From the NCBI GenBank assembly GCA_964461135.1, contig CAYWTB010000075.1, positions 1-22,338 on the forward strand: DNA of 22,338 nucleotides, given 5' to 3'. Made by a program: the position numbers and the translations under genes. This DNA comes from RQOF01 sp964461135 (GTDB lineage Bacteria; Calditrichota; Calditrichia; RBG-13-44-9). Below the pieces are notes generated by a model. It did not search any database, was not told the origin of the DNA, and saw only the letters and a program-made list of their open reading frames with translations. Positions 7,702 through 15,659 of this stretch are shown here, piece after piece; within the stretch, counting starts at the first letter, position 1; each line of letters opens with the position of its first letter.

Positions 7702-9510
7702 ATGAAGAGATTAAGAATCGGTACTTACATAAGGGTGTTCAAGCGATTAATCCGCGGTTACCTGGAGAAAAAGATTCAGCGGCGGATGGTTTTTAGTTTT
7801 GTAGGCTTAGGAGTTCTTCCTATTCTTATTGTCAGTTTTATCCTGATTCGGCTGACGGAAAACACTGTTCAATCTTATATTTTTCAAAGAAATATGGAGA
7901 TCGCAAGGGGAGCCAGCACTGAAATCTCGCTTTTTGTAAAGGAACCGGTGACCATTCTGAGTACTATCCTTCAGACCCGCGATATTCTTGAAATGGAGCG
8001 CTTTACCCAGAGTCGCCTGATTAATAAAATACAGCTGAACAATTCCCTCTTCCGTAAAATCTTCATTCTGGATCGTGCCGGCATCTCTGTGGTTACAACC
8101 AGTTTTGGTGAAGAATTGCGGGATTATAGTGAAGATCCCGGCTATATTGCAGCCATGACGGGGGATGTTTTTTTCTCCCAGGTGTACTTTACCCGCTCCC
8201 GTTTTCCGGTCATGTCGGTTGCCCTGCCCATAAAAAAATATAATAATGTGGAAGGGGTACTGGTGGGGGAAATCGACTTGAAGAACATATGGGATCTGGT
8301 GGATAGCATCCGGGTCGGGAAGACCGGTTATGCCTTTTTAATCAGCTCGGATGGCTCCGTCATAGCGCACCCCGAAAAGCAGAAGGTTATCAATAAGGAA
8401 TCATTTGCGGACTACTTTTTTTATCCTGAATTGATGCGGGGTCATGAAGGTATCGGTTTCTATTCGGATCGTGAAGTGGAGATGATTGCTTCCTATGTGG
8501 CTATTCCTGATCTTCGATGGGGGATAGTAGTGCAGCAGGGTAAAGATGAAGCGTTTGAACTAGCCAGGAAAATGAGGAATCAGGTCAGCATATTTGTGCT
8601 GCTCACCACGGTTCTGGCTGTTCTGCTGGCCACCGGGACCATCCGCCGGATTACCTATCCCATTGAAACACTGGTGAAAGGTGTAAGGGAATATACCAAT
8701 GGAAACCTGGCCCACCGCATTAAAATTGAACGGCAGGACGAGCTGGTGGTACTGGGTGATGAATTTAACAAAATGGCTGAATCCCTGGAAAAAAACCAGC
8801 GCCAGTTACGGCGAATGGAACGGCTGGCGGCCATCAGCCGGTTTGCCTCCCTGGTGAGTCATGAGATCCGCAATCCTTTAAATGCCATGAATATCAATAT
8901 GCAGATTTTGCGAAGGCTGGAAAGCCAGTCTGACTCATCGCCTGATAAAAAAATCAAATATCTGAATATTATTACTTCCGAAATAAACCGGATGAACAGC
9001 CTGGTGTCCAACTTTCTGGCCATTACCCGGCCCCCGGAGTTGAATCTGATCCGGGGGGATATTCATCAGGTACTGGAGGAAGTGATACTCACCCTGGAAG
9101 GACAGGCTAGAAGTCTGGGTATTACCGTAAAACGGAAATATTCCTCTGAAACCCTGCAGGGAATGTTTGATCACAATCAGCTAAAACAGGTATTCCAGAA
9201 TATTATTCTTAATGCTTTTGATGCAATGCCTGACGGAGGTGAGGTTGTGGTACAGACCGCTCTGCAGACGGGTCAGCAGATACCCGCCGGGCGCAGTGTA
9301 TTAATTCAGTTTTCAGATACCGGCCTGGGAATTCCCCGCCAGAAACTGGGAGAGATCTTTGATTTTTATTATACCACCAAAAAAACCGGCACCGGCCTGG
9401 GACTTGCCATTGCCAAACAGATTGTAGAGGGCCATAAAGGACAGATCAATATTTCCAGCACGGAAGGAAAAGGAACCACGGTATCCATAGAATTGCCCCT
9501 GGAAGGCTGA
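7702..9510 (+). CDS. Membrane sensor histidine kinase (dCache-HAMP-HisKA-HATPase)
   Basis: 602 residues. Transmembrane helix 1 at about 30-50, a periplasmic dCache-like domain at about 52-290 (GYIAAMTGDVFFSQ, PVMSVALPI, GKTGYAFLISSDGSVIAHP), transmembrane helix 2 at about 294-314, HAMP 314-366. HisKA follows with phospho-acceptor His387 (LVSHEIRNPLN), then HATPase with N-box Asn504 (NIILNAFDAMPDGGE), G1 DTGLGIP (539-545) and G2 GTGLGLAIAKQ. All catalytic motifs are intact. It starts 3 bases after the solute-binding protein stop with no Shine-Dalgarno of its own, so translation is probably coupled. The NtrC-type activator at 10482 is the likely phosphorylation partner; an S23 cassette now separates them. 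Confidence 0.93.
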   Translation: MKRLRIGTYIRVFKRLIRGYLEKKIQRRMVFSFVGLGVLPILIVSFILIRLTENTVQSYIFQRNMEIARGASTEISLFVKEPVTILSTILQTRDILEMERFTQSRLINKIQLNNSLFRKIFILDRAGISVVTTSFGEELRDYSEDPGYIAAMTGDVFFSQVYFTRSRFPVMSVALPIKKYNNVEGVLVGEIDLKNIWDLVDSIRVGKTGYAFLISSDGSVIAHPEKQKVINKESFADYFFYPELMRGHEGIGFYSDREVEMIASYVAIPDLRWGIVVQQGKDEAFELARKMRNQVSIFVLLTTVLAVLLATGTIRRITYPIETLVKGVREYTNGNLAHRIKIERQDELVVLGDEFNKMAESLEKNQRQLRRMERLAAISRFASLVSHEIRNPLNAMNINMQILRRLESQSDSSPDKKIKYLNIITSEINRMNSLVSNFLAITRPPELNLIRGDIHQVLEEVILTLEGQARSLGITVKRKYSSETLQGMFDHNQLKQVFQNIILNAFDAMPDGGEVVVQTALQTGQQIPAGRSVLIQFSDTGLGIPRQKLGEIFDFYYTTKKTGTGLGLAIAKQIVEGHKGQINISSTEGKGTTVSIELPLEG

Positions 9511-9564
9511 TTTCCTGAAGTACTGCCATGTCTGAAGTTGACTTAAGATCTATAGCATAAAAAC

Positions 9565-9655
9565 AGGCTAAAGGAAAGAGGTGCAAGGCCAAAGGCTCAA
9601 GGACAAAGGATAACGGAAAAAGGGATAACGGATAAAGGAGAAGAGTAAAGGAATA
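9565..9655 (+). repeat. Left heptamer array of S23 cassette 1
   Basis: Thirteen 7-base units in perfect register: AGGCTAA, AGGAAAG, AGGTGCA, AGGCCAA, AGGCTCA, AGGACAA, AGGATAA, CGGAAAA, AGGGATA, ACGGATA, AAGGAGA, AGAGTAA, AGGAATA. It begins 54 bases after the kinase stop codon and ends 51 bases before the S23 start. Confidence 0.85.
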
Positions 9656-9706
9656 AAATCTCAGGAGTGAGGGAGTCTAAACTAAGCTGAAAGGGAGGGA
9701 AGGAAA

Positions 9707-10087
9707 GTGGGAAATTCTCGATATTTGCGGTTTGAAGACCTGGAGGTATGGCAAAAAGCAGCCAGATTAAGTGCTGAAATATATCGAAAATTAAAGATTC
9801 TACGAGATTATAGTTTCAGAGATCATATTACCAAAACTGGTTTATCAATTTCCTGCAATATTGCAGAAGGATTTGAACGGGAGACACATAAAGAATTCAT
9901 TGTTTTTCTTTCTTATGCTAAGGGCTCCTGTGGTGAGTTACGCTCACAGATTCATATTGGTATTGACATCAATTACATCGATTCAAAAACCGGCAAAGAA
10001 TGGATAGATGAAACCATTAAGATATCATCCATGTTAAGCAATCTAATCAAAACGCGTCGTTCATTTTTACAAAGCTCCCAAAGGTAA
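9707..10087 (+). CDS. S23-type four-helix-bundle protein (copy 1)
   Basis: 126 residues, matching the S23 / 23S rRNA intervening-sequence protein family (Avd-like four-helix bundle). Family signatures: FEDLEVWQKAARLS (residues 9-22), ITKTGLSISCNIAEGFER (41-58), FLSYAKGSCGELRSQI (67-82), and a basic C-terminal helix (LIKTRRSFL). The GTG start at 9707 has a strong GGGAGG eight bases upstream. Family members oligomerise and are thought to bind nucleic acid; exact function is unknown. It is about 60% identical by eye over the core to the copy at 17082. It sits between kinase and regulator genes and is bracketed by inverted heptamer arrays, so it belongs to the cassette rather than to the two-component system. 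Confidence 0.92.
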   Translation: MGNSRYLRFEDLEVWQKAARLSAEIYRKLKILRDYSFRDHITKTGLSISCNIAEGFERETHKEFIVFLSYAKGSCGELRSQIHIGIDINYIDSKTGKEWIDETIKISSMLSNLIKTRRSFLQSSQR

Positions 10088-10149
10088 TCATCTGATGCCA
10101 AATTAATGGTATTAACAAAGTAATATTTTCCATTATCCCTTATCCCTTT

Positions 10150-10266
10150 GAAATCGTGGATGATTTCATCTCCGTCAATAGCCAGCTTGTCCGCCTACTG
10201 GCGGGGATACGCCTTCCGGCTGATAGACGAGACGACGGGAAGGAGTCTGGTCCGTCGCGGGAAGCC
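10150..10266 (+). repeat. Dispersed repeat R1 (copy b)
   Basis: 117 bases, about 80% identical to the reverse complement of 95-209. The CCGCC-tact-GGCGG hairpin is exact in both copies; the outer CCTTCCGG stem is exact in copy a and one base off here. The core GCTTGTCC (10185-10192) is the reverse-strand form of GGACAGGC found in other intergenic elements. A short heptamer run (ATTATCC, CTTATCC) precedes it and the right cassette array follows with no gap. Confidence 0.75.
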
Positions 10267-10327
10267 CTTATCCTTTATCCGTTATCCCTTTTCCGTCGTC
10301 GTTTATCCTTTCCCCTTTCCCCCCTCC
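10265..10327 (+). repeat. Right heptamer array of S23 cassette 1
   Basis: Nine units in register: CCCTTAT, CCTTTAT, CCGTTAT, CCCTTTT, CCGTCGT, CGTTTAT, CCTTTCC, CCTTTCC, CCCCTCC. The orientation is opposite to the left array and the sequence is complementary to it. Confidence 0.85.
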
Positions 10328-10380
10328 CGTCTTCACTGATTCAAACATTCAGAAAAAGTAACGTGATAAAATATCATATT

Positions 10381-10410
10381 TTGCTTAATCTATTCTATTT
10401 TGTAAATTAA
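10381..10410 (+). promoter_or_regulatory. Candidate promoter for the response regulator
   Basis: TTG (10381-10383), 19 bases, TAAATTAA (10403-10410); as sigma-70 it reads TTGCTT-N16-TAAATT. It lies between the cassette and the regulator gene and would let the regulator be expressed independently of the kinase operon. The same -10 context (TTTTGTAAATT) occurs in the promoter at 21113. Confidence 0.35.
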
Positions 10411-10481
10411 CTGAAGGAAACGGACTGAACTTTTAGGCCTCCATCGGATTAAAATAAAATTGAACCAACAGGAAAAACATC

Positions 10482-11876
10482 ATGAATGAAAAGATTCTGG
10501 TGGTGGAAGACGACTTAAATACACTGGAGGGATTGGCAGAAATTCTGACCCATGAAGATTTTCAGGTTGCGAAAGCCAAGAATGGGCGGACCGCTCTGGA
10601 TGAAATAAAAAAAGGCGGCTTCAACCTGGTTCTAATTGATTACCTGCTGCCGGATAAAGATGGTCTGGAGGTTTCCAGGATAATACTGAATCAATTCCCG
10701 GAGGTCAAAATAATTATGATGACCGCATTCGGTTCGGTAAAGAATGCGGTGGAAGCCATGAAAATGGGCATTTATGATTATTTAACCAAACCCATAGATC
10801 TGGATGAACTGCTCATCGTCATCGGTCGGGCCATCAAGGAGCAGCAACTGATTTATGAAAATATCGACCTTCGTGACAAGCTTCAGCAGACCTACAGTTT
10901 TGAAAATATTATCGGCGTCAGTGGCAAAATGCAGGAAATATTCAAGAAGATTCTGAAGGTGGCGGTTAGCGACGCCACTATCCTGATCCGGGGGGACAGC
11001 GGTACCGGCAAAGAACTCATTGCCCGGGCCATTCATTTTCAGAGCAACCGAAAGAACCACCCGCTGGTGGAGATCAATTGCCCCTCCATTCCCGAAACCC
11101 TGCTGGAAAGTGAGCTGTTCGGCCATGAGAAGGGGGCTTTTACCGGTGCCTATAAATCCAAAAAAGGGAAATTTGAAATTGCGCATAAAGGTTCTATCTT
11201 TCTGGATGAAATTGCTGAATTGCCCCTGGGTGTGCAGGCCAAGCTGTTACGGGTTTTGCAGGATCGCAAATTCACCCGGGTAGGGGGGGTAGACAATATT
11301 GAAGTGGATGTACGGCTGATTACCGCCACTAATAAAAATCTGGAACAGGCCATGGAAAAGGGACTTTTCAGGGAAGATCTCTATTACCGCCTGAATGTAA
11401 TCCCCATTTTTATTCCTCCCCTGCGGGACCGGCCTGAAGATATCGGACCTCTGATCGATCATTTTATCAAGAAATATGCCGACAAAAATAACAAGGAAGT
11501 CACCGGTATTTCATCTGAGGCCATGGATGTTTTATTGCAGTATCCCTGGCCGGGGAATATCCGGGAGCTGGAAAACACCATTGAAAATGCAATTGTGATG
11601 AGCGAGGGAAATAAAATTGCCGTTGGCGATCTTCCCGGATATCTGCAGGCCCGAAAACCGGCGGATAAGTCTTCCTCTGTCGGTATATCTGCGGTGCTTC
11701 AGGACAGCGTTGGAGCCGCTTTCAAAGATCAGTTGCAGATGTGTGAGCGTGAAATTATCCGCCGGGCACTGGATGATGCCAATGGCAATAAAACTCATGC
11801 GGCCCGCCGGCTGGGATTTTCCCTGAGAACACTGCGCAATAAACTTCAGAAATTTAAACTCCAGTCTGAAGAATAA
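10482..11876 (+). CDS. NtrC-family sigma-54-dependent response regulator
   Basis: 464 residues, a normal length for the family. Receiver domain 1-120 with phospho-acceptor Asp53 (LIDYLLPDKDG), Thr81 and Lys103. AAA+ domain with Walker A GDSGTGKE (171-178), the sigma-54 contact loop GAFTGA (218-223), Walker B IFLDEI (239-244) and FREDLYYRLNV. The C-terminal Fis-type helix-turn-helix (about 424-460: GNKTHAARRLGFSLRTLRNKL) binds enhancer DNA. It uses ATP to open sigma-54 promoters when phosphorylated. The ATG follows AGGA about 9 bases upstream. The partner is most likely the dCache kinase at 7702, from which it is separated by S23 cassette 1. Target promoters are not visible in the window. Confidence 0.95.
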   Translation: MNEKILVVEDDLNTLEGLAEILTHEDFQVAKAKNGRTALDEIKKGGFNLVLIDYLLPDKDGLEVSRIILNQFPEVKIIMMTAFGSVKNAVEAMKMGIYDYLTKPIDLDELLIVIGRAIKEQQLIYENIDLRDKLQQTYSFENIIGVSGKMQEIFKKILKVAVSDATILIRGDSGTGKELIARAIHFQSNRKNHPLVEINCPSIPETLLESELFGHEKGAFTGAYKSKKGKFEIAHKGSIFLDEIAELPLGVQAKLLRVLQDRKFTRVGGVDNIEVDVRLITATNKNLEQAMEKGLFREDLYYRLNVIPIFIPPLRDRPEDIGPLIDHFIKKYADKNNKEVTGISSEAMDVLLQYPWPGNIRELENTIENAIVMSEGNKIAVGDLPGYLQARKPADKSSSVGISAVLQDSVGAAFKDQLQMCEREIIRRALDDANGNKTHAARRLGFSLRTLRNKLQKFKLQSEE

Positions 11877-11877
11877 A

Positions 11878-12130
11878 AACAAGGCTCAGAGGAAAAGGCT
11901 AAAGGCTTTCTCAATATCTTCTGCCCACTGTTTATCTTTGTCCACGAATTTCACAAATTAGCACGAATTGAAAGATTTATTTATTCCATTATTTTTGATT
12001 CTTTTTTGTTTCCCTACTGTTTTATGTTTTTAATTATTCCTTAATCCTTCATCCTTAATCTTGTTTTTCTGCAGACTGCCAACTGGCGACTGCCGACTGC
12101 CAACTTGTTTCCCCTTTTCCCTTCTCCTTT
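11878..12130 (+). repeat. Solo heptamer arrays downstream of the response regulator
   Basis: The 416-base gap 11877-12292 holds no gene. 11884-11910 is a short AGGnnnn run. 11941-11974 carries the CACGAATTTCAC motif, echoed at 2505 and 20878. 12039-12130 is a clear period-7 array: CCTTAAT, CCTTCAT, CCTTAAT, CTTGTTT, then GACTGCC, AACTGGC, GACTGCC, GACTGCC, AACTTGT, then TTCCCCT, TTTCCCT. The change of flavour along one array matches 2530-2634 and 4047-4142. A TTG-N19-TATTTTTG promoter-like match lies at 11968-11997, but is 295 bases from the next gene. Confidence 0.7.
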
Positions 12131-12188
12131 CTCTGAGAATAGCCAAAAATTGCATATCACTGCCTGGCATGCGGGGCAATTGAACACC

Positions 12189-12216
12189 TTGGATTAAAGT
12201 ATTGATATCTTATAAA
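12189..12216 (+). promoter_or_regulatory. Candidate promoter for the HDOD operon
   Basis: TTGGAT (12189-12194), 16 bases, TATAAA (12211-12216), about 76 bases upstream of the HDOD start. A TTG-N18-TAATATTT overlaps it slightly downstream (12202-12230). Both are weak matches. Confidence 0.3.
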
Positions 12217-12292
12217 GTTAATTAATATTTTTACGATATTATAGAGAGTGTAAAATGGAATTGACGTTTTTATCGAGCTGATGGATTAATGA

Positions 12293-13168
12293 ATGTTATC
12301 AAAACTTGAAACAGCGGTTTGTCAGATTAAAACGCTGCCGGTGCATGGTATGCTGGCGCAGGAAATTGTCCGGGTGTGCAATCGGAAAGTTCCGGATATT
12401 TCCCGGTTTTTAAAGCTGGTATCAAGCGATCAGGCTCTGTCTGCACAGATTTTGCGCCTGGCCAATACCAGTTTTTATAATTTCCCTCGCGCCATCATAT
12501 CGCTGGACCGGGCAGTGGTAGTGATGGGATTTGACCTGGTAAAGGATATCGCCTTTTCCCTGTCCGTAAAAAGCCTCTTTACGAATACTCTGGCAGAACT
12601 GCGCGATATGGCTGATACATTCTGGAAACATTCACTTTATACAGCGGTGATATTGAAAGTACTGGCAGAAAATTATGATTCCGAAAATCAGGATTTACTC
12701 TATTACAGCGGTTTATTGCATGATTGCGGGAAAATGGTGATCCTGCAGCTTCTGGGTAGGGAATACAGTATTCTTATGGAAAAAAGCGTACAGGAAGATA
12801 AAAATCTGCGCGAACTGGAAAAAACTTTCCTGGGATATGATCACGCTGAAATGGGAGCTGATTTGCTTGAGAAATGGCACCTCCCGGAACATATGGTGAT
12901 CCTGACACGCTTTCATCATATACCGGCAGAATATAAATCCGGAGAAAAGGTGGATTTCTGGATCCGACTTATGTATCTTGGTAACCTGATATCTCATTTC
13001 GTTGAGAGGGGATTGATAAATTATGATGACCTGGTAAAACTGGATCCGGATTATGAAGATTTTTTTCCCCTTAGTGAAAAGGATTTTCGTAAATTACTGC
13101 GATCGATTCAGAAGGAAATTAACGAACACCGGCAGGTTTTAAATTTTATGGAAACGAAACAGACATGA
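12293..13168 (+). CDS. HDOD domain signalling protein
   Basis: 291 residues, a stand-alone HDOD protein (HD-related output domain). Residues 8-95 carry the first part (LPVHGMLAQEIV, LVSSDQALSAQILRLANTSFYN, ISLDRAVVVMGFDLVKDIAFSL). A helical core follows with His113 and the pair His143-Asp144 (GLLHDCGKMVIL), so the HD signature is retained, unlike many HDOD proteins. HDOD proteins act in bacterial signalling and are often encoded beside two-component genes; the biochemical activity is mostly unknown. Its stop overlaps the next start (ATGA at 13165-13168), so the two products are translationally coupled and probably act together. Confidence 0.9.
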   Translation: MLSKLETAVCQIKTLPVHGMLAQEIVRVCNRKVPDISRFLKLVSSDQALSAQILRLANTSFYNFPRAIISLDRAVVVMGFDLVKDIAFSLSVKSLFTNTLAELRDMADTFWKHSLYTAVILKVLAENYDSENQDLLYYSGLLHDCGKMVILQLLGREYSILMEKSVQEDKNLRELEKTFLGYDHAEMGADLLEKWHLPEHMVILTRFHHIPAEYKSGEKVDFWIRLMYLGNLISHFVERGLINYDDLVKLDPDYEDFFPLSEKDFRKLLRSIQKEINEHRQVLNFMETKQT

Positions 13169-15411
13169 ATCATCAGGAAGACATCCTGCGGAATTTTGAT
13201 TCCGTTCTTACTTCCATCAAGAAAATGGAAGAAAGCGCTGCGGTTTTTACTGAATTGAATAGAATATCGTCAGAATTGAGTTCCCTGAAGGATTTTATTC
13301 AACAGGGATTGGAAAATCTGAACACCAGTTACGATTCTTTTACCCACAGTATAAGTACCTTTTCGGAAATTATTGAGTTCCAGAAAAAAATACTGAATTA
13401 TAAGAGCACGGATAAAACGGTGGCGGAAATTTTCGGCTTTTTAAAAGCGCACATTCCTTATGATGATGCATTCATGATTTATAAATTGAAAGAAGAAGAT
13501 CCCTCCTATGAAATCATTTCCTCCGACCGGGAACGGCTTGAAGGATATAGAAAATTTGTTACGTCATCTAAAATAGAGCACTTTCTGTCCCTTTTTCAAA
13601 ATAATGATTTGTCTCACCTCATACAGAACAGCGGGGATTTTTATCCCGATACCATTGATTGGACGCAGTTGAAGGCTAAGTCGGTTATTGTTTTCTCTCT
13701 CAAAGTAAGGGGGCATTTATTTGGATTGGGATTTCTGGTAAGGCGAAACCAGCCATTCGAATTGAATGATCTTTCGCTGGTGAATGTGATGAATATTATG
13801 GTTGCACTCCTGATCTATCACAGTTTTTATTTTGCCTGGGTGAAATCAAGGTTGATTCAGCAGGCGAGGCAACTCAAAATACTGGATGACGTCAAATTCG
13901 CCGACTTTTTTGAAAAAGGTCCCATTTTTCTGTTTACGCTGGATTCCCGGGCGGTGATATTACATGCCAATACGTCGGCACTTAAGTTTCTGGAAAATTC
14001 AGGTGATTCGGTTATTGGAGAGGATTTCTTGGAACTTATACCACCGAACCATCGCGCATCCATTAAAAAATTTCTGAGCGAAAATAAAGATAAACGTCCG
14101 GGAATTTTTCAGTCCCCCATGCTGACTCGCAACGATCAGTCGCCCATCATGGAATTTATTGTCAGTCCGGTACGTGTGGGTAAGGAGACGGATTTAAAGC
14201 TGGTGATGGCTGCTGAAGTTACCGAAACCTATCACAGGGGAACCATTCGAAGAAGGAATGAAGTGCTGGATGAAATAGATCAATTTTCCCGCATACTGGT
14301 TACCCAGTTTAACAATCTGTTGACCACTATTTTACCGACCATCAATACCGTCAGATCGTCTCTTCCGGCCATGGATCCGCACCAGCAGCAACTGGAATCT
14401 GTTGAGGTGGCGGCCAAACGGTCGGCCAATCTGGTTCAGAAATTTCTCAATTATGATGTGGAAACCCAGGATTCTCCTGAAGAGGGCAATCTGAATAAAA
14501 TTTTAAATACCTATTTAAGAGCGGCCAGGAAAAATATTCCGTCTCACATCACGGTTAAAATGGAACCGGATTCTGCCATAAAGAATACCCGCCTGTATCC
14601 CTTAAAAATCCGGAGGGTGCTGGACATCCTGGTAAGCAACAGTGTTGTAGCCCTGCAGGGCCGGGATAATCCTGCCATTATCTTATCCACCTCGTTCCTT
14701 CACCATGATAAAGACGGGCTGATAAATCATAAGCCGTTTTACCTGAAGAAGGGTGACTATATTGAACTGTGCGTGTGGGATAACGGCATTGGTATCCCCG
14801 AGAAGAGCATAACCGAGGTTTTGAAACCATTTTATTCCACCCGTATTAAAAATGAAGGCGTGGGACTGGAATTGTTTATTGCCTATAATCTGGTAAAAGA
14901 TATGAAAGGCGCTATATTTATGGATAGCGAGGTGGAAAAGTTTACGGCTGCGCATGTATATCTGCCTTTCAAGGAGGAAAAATCCATGACGACCCGTACC
15001 ATTGAAGTTGAGAAACCCCAGCCGCAAATTCAACCGAAAAAAGCCACAGTGCTGGTAGTGGATGATGAATATAATATTCGCAGCATGATGAAGGAAATCA
15101 TGGAAATGTCCGGTTTTAAGGTGTTTACCGCAGGAAACGGGAGAGACGGTATTGATATTTATCAGAGGTACAAAAGCGATATCGATTTGATTATCATGGA
15201 TATGGTAATGCCGGTGATGGACGGCCGGGCTGCCTTTAATGAGATCCGCAAGATTAATCCCGATCAGAAGATATTCATCATCAGCGGGTACACACAGCGT
15301 GAAGATCTGGAGGATATTCTGGATAACGGTGCTGTTGGATTTCTGCGTAAGCCATTCCAGGTCAAGGAGATTGTGGAGAAGGTGCAGGAAATTTTAAAGA
15401 CAAAAAATTGA
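13165..15411 (+). CDS. GAF/PAS hybrid histidine-kinase-like protein lacking the H-box histidine
   Basis: 748 residues, cytoplasmic with no transmembrane helix. Order: coiled coil (1-75), GAF-like domain (about 85-225), PAS (about 240-355), HisKA-like helices (365-430), HATPase (470-603), receiver (625-748). In hybrid kinases of this type the H-box reads AHDFNNLLT; here it reads VTQFNNLLT (379-387), so the phospho-acceptor His is Thr380. The ATPase keeps Asn492, DNGIGIP (539-545) and a modified G2 (GVGLEL, 565-570). The receiver is intact: Asp633, Asp634, phospho-acceptor Asp679, Ser707, Lys729. It is therefore probably not a conventional autokinase; it may bind ATP or ligand and present a receiver phosphorylated by another kinase. 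Overlaps the HDOD gene by 4 bases. Confidence 0.88.
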   Translation: MNHQEDILRNFDSVLTSIKKMEESAAVFTELNRISSELSSLKDFIQQGLENLNTSYDSFTHSISTFSEIIEFQKKILNYKSTDKTVAEIFGFLKAHIPYDDAFMIYKLKEEDPSYEIISSDRERLEGYRKFVTSSKIEHFLSLFQNNDLSHLIQNSGDFYPDTIDWTQLKAKSVIVFSLKVRGHLFGLGFLVRRNQPFELNDLSLVNVMNIMVALLIYHSFYFAWVKSRLIQQARQLKILDDVKFADFFEKGPIFLFTLDSRAVILHANTSALKFLENSGDSVIGEDFLELIPPNHRASIKKFLSENKDKRPGIFQSPMLTRNDQSPIMEFIVSPVRVGKETDLKLVMAAEVTETYHRGTIRRRNEVLDEIDQFSRILVTQFNNLLTTILPTINTVRSSLPAMDPHQQQLESVEVAAKRSANLVQKFLNYDVETQDSPEEGNLNKILNTYLRAARKNIPSHITVKMEPDSAIKNTRLYPLKIRRVLDILVSNSVVALQGRDNPAIILSTSFLHHDKDGLINHKPFYLKKGDYIELCVWDNGIGIPEKSITEVLKPFYSTRIKNEGVGLELFIAYNLVKDMKGAIFMDSEVEKFTAAHVYLPFKEEKSMTTRTIEVEKPQPQIQPKKATVLVVDDEYNIRSMMKEIMEMSGFKVFTAGNGRDGIDIYQRYKSDIDLIIMDMVMPVMDGRAAFNEIRKINPDQKIFIISGYTQREDLEDILDNGAVGFLRKPFQVKEIVEKVQEILKTKN

Positions 15412-15655
15412 TAATCCCGCGTCGTTATTCACAGTTTTGCCATTCCTTCTTATAATTAGAATACCTTCCCTACGCAGGTCGCATCTATTTCAATGAGTAA
15501 AATTTTTTCCAACAACCATTATCATAATTGTGAAACCCCTCATCAGATACATAATTATTGCTTATTTTTCTGCGACACCTTTTCATTTGTTTCATGAATG
15601 GTTAGTTAAATTTTAAACTTGCACGTGTCAGTGTATCGGTTTTTAATTAAAATCG
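15412..15655. other. Non-coding stretch, nothing recognised
   Basis: First part of the 954-base gap between the hybrid kinase and the thioesterase gene. It is AT-rich, with no open frame of note and no clear terminator after the kinase stop codon. Confidence 0.4.
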
Positions 15656-15659
15656 ACCT

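Larger units (their letters stand above)
9565..10327 (+). mobile_element. S23 cassette 1: heptamer array - S23 gene - R1 - inverted heptamer array
   Basis: The left array (9565-9655) and right array (10265-10327) are made of 7-base units in opposite orientation. 21 bases are perfectly complementary (CCTTTATCC at 10272-10280 through CCCTTTT at 10292, against 9618-9638), and pairing resumes after a one-base bulge. Between them lie the S23 gene and repeat R1. It sits between a histidine kinase and its likely response regulator, genes normally adjacent. No transposase or target duplication is visible, so calling it mobile is inference supported by the second cassette at 16920. Confidence 0.55.

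Noticed and set aside
9565..10327. Diversity-generating retroelement (S23 proteins resemble Avd)
   Set aside because: There is no reverse transcriptase, template repeat or variable repeat anywhere in the window.
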